From Paenimyroides viscosum (GTDB taxonomy: Bacteria; Bacteroidota; Bacteroidia; Flavobacteriales; Flavobacteriaceae): a DNA stretch of 41,504 nt. The notes beneath the pieces are model-generated. The model was given only the letters and a program-made list of their open reading frames with translations, was not told the origin of the DNA and searched no databases. Positions 32,387 to 40,321 of the stretch are shown here, one piece after another. The translations under genes were made by a program, and so were the position numbers. Location: positions 1 to 41,504 of the forward strand of contig NZ_RQTJ01000024.1 of NCBI RefSeq assembly GCF_003858535.1, given 5' to 3'. How positions within the stretch are numbered: position 1 is the first letter of the stretch; every line of letters begins with the position of its first letter.

Positions 32387-34165
32387 TTACATGTTTAATT
32401 CGTTTTCGGCAACTTGTAATTGGGTTATAATTAGGTTGGTTTCATTCGTGAAATAAAAAGTGTCGTTTTTAAAAAGATCTTTATAATAGGCAATTCCATC
32501 TAACAAATTTTTACGGAATTTCTCCTGTTTTTTCATTTTAAGATCAGATTGTTCAATTTTGGCAATTTTTTGTTCTTTTTTGTAATGATCTAAATACATT
32601 TTTAATTCCTTAATAAACACATGCGGTCTGTCTTCAACATCAATGATATTTTCCCGACCATAAATATGATTCACCATTTGTTTTAACGACGTTTCTTTGT
32701 TAAAATACGCAATATTTGGTCCGGGACAAATTACAACGCCTTGCTGTTCGCCTTTTACAGGCAATTCATGATCCATTAAAGCAGCATTTGCCAAACCTAC
32801 ACACAAACAAGCTTTTTCGGTAATTTCTGCAAAATGTTGCTTATAATCTTCAGCACTTAAATTCAAATCAAATAATTCTGCCAATGCTTTCTGCTGATAT
32901 TTTCGCGATGCCGTACAAAGACCTTCTTCTGAATATTTTTTGTTTAATGCCAGATATTTTCGCGGACAGGAGCTTCCTTCTTTATTGTTGGCAATTCGTT
33001 CCTGTTTTATAAATTCATTGGTTGTGCCTTTTATATTGTTAAACGGAATGCCTAACGGAGAAATAGTGCTTAAATACAAATCGTCTTCTTTAGCCAATGC
33101 TAATAGATTTCTTGTAGCCTCGTCTGTTGAGGTTGCTTCGGGAACCAGTAAAAACGGCGATCCCCAACCAACGGCATCTAACTGATAATGCGCTAAAAGA
33201 AAATCGTGTTCTAAAGCTGTACCAACCCCGCCTTGCGCAGTAATTTTAATGTTTAAAGGCTGTTGCGGAACGTGTCTTCCTTTTTGTTCTAAAGCCTTGC
33301 AGAATAATTCGTGCATGGAAAGTGTAAGCTCTTCGCGTTTTTGTTTGAATTCTTCTAAAATAGTTCCCATAAGAAAACCGTCTGTAGCAAAAGCGTGCCC
33401 GCCGCAGTTAAGTCCAGATTCTATTCGATATTCCGAAACCCACAACCCTTTTTTTGCCAAGAAACTTCCTTGTATAAATGCAGAACGGTAATCGCTTACC
33501 TTTAAAATAATCTTTTTTTGAAGCTGATTTTGTTCATCAGGAAAGAAAACATCAAAGCTTTCAAAATAACCAAATAATCTAGGATTCATTCCTGCCGACA
33601 AAATTACCGAAGCATTAACCGTACTTTTTGCAAAACCGCGCAAAGCAGAATGTGCATCGTTATAAATTGCCGGTCGAGGTTCTTTATTTTCGTACGTTTC
33701 ACGATCTACTTTGGTCATAATATTAACATCGATTGATCCTGGAGTAAGGTGCTGGTCTAAAAAAGCTTTTAATTTTGTAAGCGGTTCGCTGCCTTCCAAA
33801 TGCTTTCGCAGATTTTCTCTGATTTCTGAAGTATTTGGTAAAAGATCGATGTAGTTTTTTACGACTTCTTTGTTTTTAATCAATTGATCTTTTAAATGTT
33901 CAAATTTCTGTTTAACAATGGTATCCAATGTATTCAGGTACGAAGTTATTCTTTGGGCTCTAAAATCTTCTGCCTTTTTACTGATTTCCTTGTAAGGAAG
34001 CTGGAATTTTTTGGTGTACAAACGGTTCATTTGTTCGATAAGCTCGTCATCCATCACCGAAATAACAGACGAAATTCCGTAATGCGCTACAAGAATCGGC
34101 GTATCAATGGTATAAGCAAGCCCCATAACGGGAATGTGAAAAGTATGTATGTTGGGTATTTTCAT
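32387..34165 (-). CDS. Conserved protein of unknown function, TIM-barrel-like and cysteine-rich
   Basis: 592 residues, soluble, no signal peptide. I recall similar proteins only from Bacteroidota, annotated as hypothetical. Residues ~305-350 (IKITAQGGVGTALEHDFLL ... DAVGWGSPFLLVPEATSTDEATRN) resemble the phosphate-binding half of flavin TIM barrels such as nitronate monooxygenase (QGGVG, then a G-(S/T)-x-(F)-L-x-x-P-E-A block). Cysteines cluster in two blocks: C400 (GSSCPRKYL), C417 (GLCTASRKY), C453 and C455 (ACLCVGLAN) and C480, plus C254 in SGLNCGGHAF; this spacing suggests a metal or Fe-S site. No catalytic assignment is made. Its promoter region holds a TGAT-N4-ATCA box and repeats. Possible redox enzyme, inference only. 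Confidence 0.75.
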   Translation of the reverse strand: MKIPNIHTFHIPVMGLAYTIDTPILVAHYGISSVISVMDDELIEQMNRLYTKKFQLPYKEISKKAEDFRAQRITSYLNTLDTIVKQKFEHLKDQLIKNKEVVKNYIDLLPNTSEIRENLRKHLEGSEPLTKLKAFLDQHLTPGSIDVNIMTKVDRETYENKEPRPAIYNDAHSALRGFAKSTVNASVILSAGMNPRLFGYFESFDVFFPDEQNQLQKKIILKVSDYRSAFIQGSFLAKKGLWVSEYRIESGLNCGGHAFATDGFLMGTILEEFKQKREELTLSMHELFCKALEQKGRHVPQQPLNIKITAQGGVGTALEHDFLLAHYQLDAVGWGSPFLLVPEATSTDEATRNLLALAKEDDLYLSTISPLGIPFNNIKGTTNEFIKQERIANNKEGSSCPRKYLALNKKYSEEGLCTASRKYQQKALAELFDLNLSAEDYKQHFAEITEKACLCVGLANAALMDHELPVKGEQQGVVICPGPNIAYFNKETSLKQMVNHIYGRENIIDVEDRPHVFIKELKMYLDHYKKEQKIAKIEQSDLKMKKQEKFRKNLLDGIAYYKDLFKNDTFYFTNETNLIITQLQVAENELNM

Positions 34166-34196
34166 GAAAATGATTTTTATTGTTGCGAAGTTTTAA

Positions 34197-34238
34197 ATAA
34201 AAATCGTTTCAAATACTGATAAAAATCATTGTAAATAC
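34197..34238. repeat. Two 20-bp direct repeats at 22-bp period
   Basis: ATAAAAATC-(G/A)-TT-NN-AAATAC occurs at 34197-34216 and 34219-34238 with 17 of 20 positions the same. A reverse copy of ATAAAAATCATT lies at 34169-34180. They sit between the 592-residue gene and the divergent outer-membrane protein gene. Confidence 0.75.
34217..34228. promoter_or_regulatory. FNR/Crp-like palindrome
   Basis: TGAT-AAAA-ATCA is the core of an FNR-type box (TTGAT-N4-ATCAA). It lies within the direct-repeat region, 52 bp upstream of the 592-residue gene and about 120 bp upstream of the divergent outer-membrane gene. Confidence 0.4.
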
Positions 34239-34281
34239 CATATCACAGTTGCAATTTGATCTTTTAACAGTTCAAAATGCG

Positions 34282-34289
34282 TATTTTTG
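34282..34289 (+). promoter_or_regulatory. -7 promoter element of the gene at 34349
   Basis: TATTTTTG matches TAnnTTTG, with TTG at 34256-34258 (23-nt spacing, at the upper limit). Confidence 0.5.
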
Positions 34290-34348
34290 AATAAATTGTC
34301 GATTTAAAGAAAGCACCGTATATTAATAAATAACTTAATAGCAAATCA

Positions 34349-34843
34349 ATGATAAATAATATGAGATTTATAGCGAAAATAATTGGTGTGTTTCTTGTTT
34401 TGATTTGCAATCAATCAGTTAAAGCTCAGGTTTTTAGTGTAGGTGCAAAATATGATAAAGCAACAATGTTTCAGGCATCATTTAATATTCCTGTACTGTT
34501 TGACAAATACAAACCCTACGATTTTGCTTTTGGGTTAGATTATACTACACCAAACGCAAAAGCACCGTCGGGTTTACAGCCGCAGTTTACGGCAATGTAT
34601 TTTTTGATTGATGATAAATATAAATCTTACAATGTTTCTGCAGGTGTTATAACCGGTTATTTGTTCGATTTTAATAAAGAATTCAATAATCAGTTTCGGG
34701 TTAGTCCGCATGTTTACATGGAAGCTTTTCCGTTTACAATTAAAGTAGGGCATGATTATGTAATGCCACTTAATCAGGGACATTTTTTTATTTCGATAGG
34801 AATTGGCGGCGGATATTTATTTCGCCATTTTAGTGTCATGTAG
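34349..34843 (+). CDS. Outer-membrane-like protein of unknown function
   Basis: 164 residues, or 160 if translation starts at the ATG at 34361 (MRFIAK). A signal peptide ends near SVKAQ. The mature part has alternating short strands with glycine and aromatic residues (VFSVGAKYDKATMFQASFNI, FAFGLDYTTPNAK, GHFFISIGIGGGYLFRHF), suggesting a small beta barrel. No family recognised. It is divergent from the 592-residue gene across the repeat region. Confidence 0.65.
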   Translation: MINNMRFIAKIIGVFLVLICNQSVKAQVFSVGAKYDKATMFQASFNIPVLFDKYKPYDFAFGLDYTTPNAKAPSGLQPQFTAMYFLIDDKYKSYNVSAGVITGYLFDFNKEFNNQFRVSPHVYMEAFPFTIKVGHDYVMPLNQGHFFISIGIGGGYLFRHFSVM

Positions 34844-34868
34844 TTGTTTTAAAAAGTAGTAATCAATA

Positions 34869-34900
34869 AAAAAAGTGAGCCTTAAAAGCTCACCTTTTTT
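34869..34900. terminator. Bidirectional terminator between the outer-membrane gene and dinB remnant
   Basis: Stem around GTGAGC/GCTCAC with flanking A and T runs. It ends the plus-strand gene and the minus-strand operon. Confidence 0.8.
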
Positions 34901-34979
34901 GCTGTATTAGTAAATAACAGGGTAATTTCAGTAGAAATTTAGTTTATTTCATTTCGTTTAAAAATCGCCTTTTGTAAAA

Positions 34980-35257
34980 TTAATAGTTCATATTAAGATC
35001 AAACTTTCGTCTAAAGCTTTTCCTTGAAAGAAAAAGTCTTTGTATGGGAATACGTCTGTTAATCCTAAAACATTTCCCATTGCGTAACGCATATCCAGAA
35101 AATTTCCAACCATCCAAATAATATGATTCGTTCTACCTTCAATTCTTTTTAGCGCATCTTCTTCTGAAATATCTTTAAGAACCATTAAAAAGCTTTGACT
35201 GTGTCCACGAAATGCAGGAATAACGATCTCTAATTTTTGTGATTTTGGTTTGTTCAT
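34980..35257 (-). pseudogene. DinB-family protein, C-terminally truncated
   Basis: The intact frame (34988-35257) encodes 89 residues that begin KSQKLEIVIPAFRGHSQSFLMVLKDISEEDALKRIEGRTNHIIWMVGNFL, typical of DinB-like four-helix metal-binding proteins, including the conserved NHIIWM segment. Such proteins are normally about 150-180 residues; this one stops after GKALDES. Shifting frame over the last few bases gives DLNMNY then TAA at 34980-34982, similar in shape to DinB C-termini, so the middle ~70-90 residues may have been lost in a deletion with frameshift. It is 3 bp downstream of the broken doxX. A deliberate short form is possible but less likely. Confidence 0.6.
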
Positions 35258-35260
35258 AAC

Positions 35261-35631
35261 TTAGCTAATTAAATGTTTGATTTTTTCTTTATTGTCAACA
35301 AGCATCCAGATGTTAATTAAGAAAAACACACCTGCAATAATTAAACCTTCGGGCATAAAAGTAGCGTTGTGACATAGAATACCAATCATTACAGGAAAAA
35401 TCATTACCGCACCTAATGCTCTTGTTTTTGGAATTAATACTAAAATTCCTGAAAGAATTTCAATGGTTGCAACCAAAGGTAAAATCCATTTTAAAGTCAT
35501 CATAGCTTCGTTAATTTTTATCATTTCTGCCGGCATTTCAGGCATGGGCATGTAATGAAAAATTTATCAATACCTGTATTAATCATCATTAAGGCAAATA
35601 ATACAAAAAAGATTGTTTTTACAATTTTCAT
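35261..35631 (-). pseudogene. DoxX family membrane protein, frameshifted
   Basis: Two frames join to form one DoxX-like protein of about 123 residues: MKIVKTIFFVLFALMMINTGIDKF in the first frame (start 35631) and HYMPMPEMPAEMIKINEAMM... in the second (up to 35261). The break falls at a run of five A (five T on the minus strand) at 35558-35562, where one additional T would restore the frame. The 371-bp length is one short of a multiple of three. The second half alone gives a 96-residue frame from 35551. Either a pseudogene, a sequencing or assembly error, or phase variation at the homopolymer. Probably cotranscribed with the Crp/Fnr gene and dinB. Confidence 0.8.
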
Positions 35632-35651
35632 GGTTTAAGTTTTATCTTAAC

Positions 35652-35659
35652 CAAATGTA
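35652..35659 (-). promoter_or_regulatory. -7 promoter element of doxX
   Basis: On the minus strand TACATTTG matches TAnnTTTG, 20 bp before the doxX start. Confidence 0.4.
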
Positions 35660-35678
35660 GCCGATTTCGTACCTTTTA

Positions 35679-35700
35679 TTTCTTGTCTTTTGGCAAGAAA
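35679..35700. promoter_or_regulatory. Inverted repeat between the Crp/Fnr gene and doxX
   Basis: TTTCTTG (35679-35685) and CAAGAAA (35694-35700) are perfectly complementary around an 8-nt loop. It lies 20 bp upstream of the -7 element and could be an operator or a weak terminator for the regulator gene. Confidence 0.4.
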
Positions 35701-35712
35701 ATTATTGTTGAG

Positions 35713-36288
35713 TTATATTTTTAAAACTTCTTTTCTAATTCTACTTAAAGATGTATCGGTAATACCTAAATAAGAAGCAATGTGTTTTAGTGGAGTGTTT
35801 TGTACAAGTTGTGGCTTATCTTTTAAAAGCTTTAAATAGCGGTTTGATGCTGTTTGGGTGACCATATCAAGCGATTTTTGTTTTAAAGAAAAAAGCTGAA
35901 AGGTAAACCACAAACGCCCCCATTCTGAAAAACCTGGATGCGAGGTAAATAAATTTTGAAAGTCTTGAAAATCAATTTTCCATAAAACACAATCGGTTAT
36001 TGTTTGTACCGTTTCTTGTGAAGGCTGGCGTTGAAATAGTGATGCTGGAACAATTACAATTTCATTATCAGTAAAAAGTTCGGTTGTAATTTCGTTATTA
36101 TTATAGTCTAAAACAAAAGCACGTACAATTCCTTTTTCAAGTAAATAGTATTCATTGGCAGTTTCGCCTTCTTTAAAAATATAACTGCCTTTTGGTAATT
36201 CTACCTTTTTGTGCGCTTGTGCAATAACGTGTAAATCATTCTCTTTAAATAGAGGGTGCTGATAAATTGACTGAAAAATATCCAACAT
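35713..36288 (-). CDS. Crp/Fnr family transcription regulator
   Basis: 191 residues. An N-terminal cyclic-nucleotide-binding-like domain (VELPKGSYIFKEGETANEYYLLEKGIVRAFV) is followed by a helix and a C-terminal winged helix-turn-helix (LKHIASYLGITDTSLSRIRKEVL). The N-terminal cysteine cluster of oxygen-sensing FNR is absent, so it probably does not bind an Fe-S cluster. The ligand is not predictable. Regulators of this type commonly sit beside doxX-like genes in Bacteroidota and may control them. It is upstream of the broken doxX on the same strand. Confidence 0.9.
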   Translation of the reverse strand: MLDIFQSIYQHPLFKENDLHVIAQAHKKVELPKGSYIFKEGETANEYYLLEKGIVRAFVLDYNNNEITTELFTDNEIVIVPASLFQRQPSQETVQTITDCVLWKIDFQDFQNLFTSHPGFSEWGRLWFTFQLFSLKQKSLDMVTQTASNRYLKLLKDKPQLVQNTPLKHIASYLGITDTSLSRIRKEVLKI

Positions 36289-36418
36289 AAATTCTAATAA
36301 ATTTTAAAATAAATATAAAAAAACCAATTAATATTTCACTTTAGAATTCTATAATATTTAATTTTTTTGCTGTTTAAGTATTTAATTCATTATATTTAGA
36401 ATAGAAAATAAAATAGGT

Positions 36419-37957
36419 ATGTTGGTTAAAGTTTTTGGTAGTGCCGTTTTTGGGATTGATGCTACTACAATTACTATTGAAGTAAATATTGACAAAGGTA
36501 TTGGCTATCATTTGGTTGGTTTGCCAGATAATGCTGTAAAAGAATCAAGTTACCGTATTGCTGCGGCATTGTCTAATATTGGTTATAATTTGCCTGGAAA
36601 AAAAATTACAATAAATATGGCACCTGCCGATTTGCGTAAAGAAGGATCTGCCTACGATTTGCCTTTGGCTATTGGTATTTTGGCAGCATCGGGTCAGTTA
36701 AAAAAGACCGATTTTACTCATTGTATGATTATGGGTGAATTGTCGTTAGACGGATCTGTTCAACCAATAAAAGGAGCTTTACCAATTGCAATTCAGGCAA
36801 AAAATGATGGATTTACCGATATATTTTTACCTAAACAAAATGTACAAGAAGCTGCTATTGTTCACGGGTTGAATGTTTATGCGGTTGATAATATTGCCGA
36901 TTTAATCAGTCATTTTGAAGAGAAAACGCTGCTTAAAACCGTTGAACTTCAAGAGGAAGATTTGTTTGATGTTGCCAGCGATTTTTCGTTATTAGATTTT
37001 GCCGAGGTAAAAGGGCAGGAGAACATTAAACGTGCTTTGGAAATTGCAGCAGCAGGCGGACATAATATTCTTTTGATTGGTCCGCCCGGTTCTGGAAAAA
37101 CCATGCTAGCTAAAAGATTACCAAGTATTTTGCCACCAATGACGGTTGAGGAATCTTTAGAAACCACCAAGATTCACAGTGTGGTAGGCAAAGCGCAAAA
37201 TGTAGGGTTGATAAAGAAAAGACCGTTTAGAGCACCGCATCATACTGCTTCTAGTGTTTCCTTGGTTGGTGGCGGAAGTTATCCGCAACCTGGTGAAATT
37301 TCTTTGGCACACAATGGTGTGTTGTTTTTAGACGAATTACCTGAGTTTAAGCGCGAAGTGTTAGAAGTAATGCGTCAGCCTTTAGAAGATCGCGAAGTAA
37401 CTATTTCTCGGGCAAAATTCACGGTTTCGTACCCTTCATCTTTTATGCTGGTAGCAAGTATGAATCCTAGTCCAAGTGGATATTTTATGAACGATAAAGG
37501 TTTAAGTCAGTCTTCATCTATGGAAATGAATCGATATTTGAACAAAATTTCGGGACCTTTATTGGATCGAATCGACCTTCACATTGAAGTAAACCCTGTT
37601 CCGTTTGAAAAACTGGCAGATAAATCAACAGCCGAAAAAAGTGATGACATACGAAAACGTGTCATAAAAGCAAGAACCTTTCAATCACAAAGATTTAGTG
37701 AATATCACGGAATTCATTACAACGCACAAATGCCTACAAAACTAATTTCTATTTTCTGTGAGTTAGATGAAACTTCGCTAAATCTGCTGCAAACAGCAAT
37801 GGAGAAGCTGAATTTATCGGCTCGTGCGTACGATCGAATTTTAAAAGTTGCTAGAACAATTGCTGATTTAGAAGCTGCCGAAAAAATAAAACCCCAGCAT
37901 ATTGCAGAGGCTATTCAATATAGAAGTTTAGATCGTGATTTGTGGACAAATAACTAA
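36419..37957 (+). CDS. comM: YifB/ComM-type Mg-chelatase-like AAA+ ATPase
   Basis: 512 residues with the family layout: N-terminal Lon-substrate-like/S5 domain (VEVNIDKGIGYHLVGLPDNAVKESSYRIAAALSNIGYNLP), an AAA+ module with Walker A LLIGPPGSGKTMLAKRLP (about residues 217-234), the RAPHHTASSVSLVGGG and HNGVLFLDELPEF (Walker B) blocks, and a C-terminal Mg-chelatase-like domain (LDRIDLHIEVNPV, RAYDRILKVARTIADLE). ComM is a branch-migration helicase in natural transformation, and the wider family is conserved even in non-competent bacteria. Its stop overlaps the stop region of the convergent membrane gene by 4 bp. Confidence 0.95.
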   Translation: MLVKVFGSAVFGIDATTITIEVNIDKGIGYHLVGLPDNAVKESSYRIAAALSNIGYNLPGKKITINMAPADLRKEGSAYDLPLAIGILAASGQLKKTDFTHCMIMGELSLDGSVQPIKGALPIAIQAKNDGFTDIFLPKQNVQEAAIVHGLNVYAVDNIADLISHFEEKTLLKTVELQEEDLFDVASDFSLLDFAEVKGQENIKRALEIAAAGGHNILLIGPPGSGKTMLAKRLPSILPPMTVEESLETTKIHSVVGKAQNVGLIKKRPFRAPHHTASSVSLVGGGSYPQPGEISLAHNGVLFLDELPEFKREVLEVMRQPLEDREVTISRAKFTVSYPSSFMLVASMNPSPSGYFMNDKGLSQSSSMEMNRYLNKISGPLLDRIDLHIEVNPVPFEKLADKSTAEKSDDIRKRVIKARTFQSQRFSEYHGIHYNAQMPTKLISIFCELDETSLNLLQTAMEKLNLSARAYDRILKVARTIADLEAAEKIKPQHIAEAIQYRSLDRDLWTNN

Positions 37958-38664
37958 ACTTGTTCTTTTATGTGAGTGTACAAACTGTAAGCAACAATGT
38001 AATTTAACGGTAGTGTTAAGATGATTCCTAACCCAAAAAATAGTATTCCTATAAAAGATAAAAAATAGGCAAAGGCAATGAAAAAGAATAAAAATGCTGG
38101 TTTTTGATTAACTGTTTTTACACTTAAATCAATACTTTTTCTAATACTTAAACCATCGATATAAATTGCGGGGATTGTAAAATACGTTAAAAATTGTAAT
38201 AGTATGCTTATGCCTAAACCTACTAACGCAAATCCAGCAAAATCTAAAAAATAAGAAGCGGTTGTAGTTATAAGTTGCAATAAAATGATAACGTTTAATA
38301 CTTTTAAGCCTTCTTTGCTAAAAATAGTTCCAAAAGCATTACCAAGTGTTGCGTAAGGTTGTGTTTCTACTTTTTTAATCATTCCATAAATACCGCCTAA
38401 AAAATAGTGCAAAGCAATTGTAACAACAGTATTTAAAATAAGTAACGGGGTAGCGTTGGCTACCATAAATTGATCTAAATTTTTTTGGTTAGACATTTTT
38501 ATTAATTCATCTGGTGAACCAATTACAGCAATTAACCCAAACGAATATATAACCAAAACAATGATAAACGTAAGAAAAATATACAAACCTGCAGTGATTG
38601 ATACTTTTTTAGCGATAGCAATTATACGTTCGGATAATTTTATTTGATCGATTTCGTAACTCAT
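37954..38664 (-). CDS. Multi-spanning membrane protein of unknown function
   Basis: 236 residues from the ATG at 38664. A longer frame to 38700 would start in the terminator hairpin of the next gene, so it was rejected. About five or six membrane segments are visible (LYIFLTFIIVLVIYSFGLIAVIG, LLILNTVVTIALHYFLGGIYG, LNVIILLQLITTTASYFLDF, FALVGLGISILLQFLTYF, AFLFFFIAFAYFLSFIGILFF, ILTLPLNYIVAYSLY). The arrangement recalls uncharacterised Bacteroidota membrane proteins, possibly related to the DUF975/GlpM-like or YesK-like types, but I cannot name one. Convergent with comM with a 4-bp overlap. Confidence 0.7.
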   Translation of the reverse strand: MSYEIDQIKLSERIIAIAKKVSITAGLYIFLTFIIVLVIYSFGLIAVIGSPDELIKMSNQKNLDQFMVANATPLLILNTVVTIALHYFLGGIYGMIKKVETQPYATLGNAFGTIFSKEGLKVLNVIILLQLITTTASYFLDFAGFALVGLGISILLQFLTYFTIPAIYIDGLSIRKSIDLSVKTVNQKPAFLFFFIAFAYFLSFIGILFFGLGIILTLPLNYIVAYSLYTHIKEQV

Positions 38665-38671
38665 ATATAAA

Positions 38672-38706
38672 TAAAAATGCTTCGCAAAAATACGAAGCAT
38701 TTTTTT
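38672..38706 (-). terminator. Terminator of the YpfJ-like gene, with a -7-like loop
   Basis: Stem AAAAATGCTTCG/CGAAGCATTTTT with T-run on the minus strand. Its 8-nt loop reads TATTTTTG on the minus strand (38692-38685), a match to TAnnTTTG, so the same site may promote the downstream membrane gene at 38664. Confidence 0.8.
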
Positions 38707-38720
38707 AATAGTTAGCTATT

Positions 38721-39587
38721 TTAGTATCTAATACTGTTATAAATAGTTTCTATATCTCCTTGATTAATATCACCAGAATTAAAACCTTTCATGAACCAAG
38801 CTTTGCGTTCTGCCGAAGTTCCATGTGTAAATGTTTCGGGTTGAACGTGTCCTTGCATTTTGCTTTGAATAGCATCGTCACCAACAGCTTGTGCAGCACT
38901 TATAGCTTCATCAATATCGCCAGCATCAAGTTTTTCTTTGTTACGGCTAGCCCAAACGCCTGCATAAAAATCGGCTTGTAGTTCTTGTGCTACAGATAGT
39001 TTATTTGCACCGGCTTTATCTGTTTTTTGTTGTGCCTGACGAACTTGTTGATTGGTACCAACTATTGTTTGTACATGATGCCCAACTTCATGTGCAATTA
39101 CATACGCAATAGCAAAATCGCCACCTTTTGCTCCAAAACGGGTACGTAATTGTTCAAAAAAACGTAAATCCATATATACTTTTTGGTCAGCTGGACAGTA
39201 AAATGGTCCCGCCGCTGATGTTGCAGATCCACATGCTGTATTTACGCCATCATCAAACAAAACCATTCCTGGTTTTTGATACTTTTGACCGTTTTCTTTA
39301 AAAATTTCAGTCCAAGTTATATGATTATAATCAAAATTAGCTTCTGTAAACTGCCCTAAAGTTATTTCTTCGTCTGATAATTCTCGTGTTTGCACTTGCT
39401 CAGACGATTGAGTAGTGCCTTGTGTTTGGTTTAAAATAGTACCTATTACCTGACCCGTTTCTCCACCAAACATGGTTAGTAGTAAAGCAACTACACCAAT
39501 AATTCCACCACCAACAATTGCTTTGCCACCGCCAGACATTCCGCGACGGTCTTCAAAGCCTTCTGCTTTTCTTTTTTCCCATTTCAT
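38721..39587 (-). CDS. YpfJ-like neutral zinc metallopeptidase
   Basis: 288 residues. A single N-terminal membrane segment (KAIVGGGIIGVVALLLTMFGG) follows a charged start, MKWEKRKAEGFEDRRGMSGG, which is also the usual N-terminus of the family. The zinc site HEVGHH appears in IAYVIAHEVGHHVQTIVG (about residues 165-182) and the third ligand region ELQADFYAGVWASRN lies about 40 residues later. YpfJ has no well-defined substrate; the domain faces the periplasm. A terminator follows on the minus strand. Confidence 0.93.
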   Translation of the reverse strand: MKWEKRKAEGFEDRRGMSGGGKAIVGGGIIGVVALLLTMFGGETGQVIGTILNQTQGTTQSSEQVQTRELSDEEITLGQFTEANFDYNHITWTEIFKENGQKYQKPGMVLFDDGVNTACGSATSAAGPFYCPADQKVYMDLRFFEQLRTRFGAKGGDFAIAYVIAHEVGHHVQTIVGTNQQVRQAQQKTDKAGANKLSVAQELQADFYAGVWASRNKEKLDAGDIDEAISAAQAVGDDAIQSKMQGHVQPETFTHGTSAERKAWFMKGFNSGDINQGDIETIYNSIRY

Positions 39588-39610
39588 ATCTAAAATTTTA
39601 ATCTAATATA

Positions 39611-40306
39611 CTATTTTTCTACATTTTTCCAAATAATATCGTCGGGAACAGGTGCAATTATTTTTAATTCTTCTTTTGTAACGGGGTGGCTTAATACTAA
39701 TTTTCGCGCATGTAAATGAATACCACCGTCTTTATTACTACGATCGAACCCATATTTTAAATCACCTTTAATTGGGCAACCAATAGCAGTTAATTGACAA
39801 CGGATTTGATGATGACGACCCGTATGCAGATTGATTTCCAACGCAAAATAAGAGTTTAATTTTTGAATGATTTTATAATCTAAAACAGCTTGTTTGCTAT
39901 CTTTTACTTCTTTTAAATGTGCTTTAGAGGTGTTGTTTTTAGGATTTCGGGTTAAATAGTGAATTAACGTATCGCTTTCTTTCGGCGGTTGATTTTTTAC
40001 AACAGCCCAATAGGTTTTCTGTGTTTCACGGTTTTTAAACAAATCATTCAGTCGGGTTAATGCTTTTGATGTTTTTGCAAACAACACAATGCCCGATGTT
40101 GGTCGATCCAACCTATGAACAACTCCTAAAAAAACGGCTCCGGGTTTGCTGTATTTATCTTTTAGGTACTCTTTTACAACATCGCTTAAAGGTTTGTCTC
40201 CCGTTTCATCGCCCTGCACAATATCGCCCACACGTTTATTTACCACAATTAAGTGATTGTCTTCGTATAAAACCTGTAAATTTTCTTTTGTTGAATAGCT
40301 TTTCAT
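39611..40306 (-). CDS. RluA-family pseudouridine synthase
   Basis: 231 residues from the ATG at 40306. A longer frame reaching 40360 would add MNIIFICASVVNYLFSSL and overlap the inverted-repeat element, so it was rejected. The catalytic Asp is in HRLDRPTSGIVLFAKT, and ALDYKII..., LHTGRHHQIRCQLTAIGCPIKGDLKYG are family motifs. There is no N-terminal S4 domain, so it is a short RluA/RluC-like enzyme modifying rRNA or tRNA; the target site is unknown. Confidence 0.9.
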   Translation of the reverse strand: MKSYSTKENLQVLYEDNHLIVVNKRVGDIVQGDETGDKPLSDVVKEYLKDKYSKPGAVFLGVVHRLDRPTSGIVLFAKTSKALTRLNDLFKNRETQKTYWAVVKNQPPKESDTLIHYLTRNPKNNTSKAHLKEVKDSKQAVLDYKIIQKLNSYFALEINLHTGRHHQIRCQLTAIGCPIKGDLKYGFDRSNKDGGIHLHARKLVLSHPVTKEELKIIAPVPDDIIWKNVEK

Positions 40307-40321
40307 TAGTGATGAAAATAA

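Noticed and set aside
38665..38700. Longer N-terminus for the membrane protein gene (MLRIFAKHFYLY...)
   Set aside because: It is encoded by the terminator hairpin of the upstream gene.
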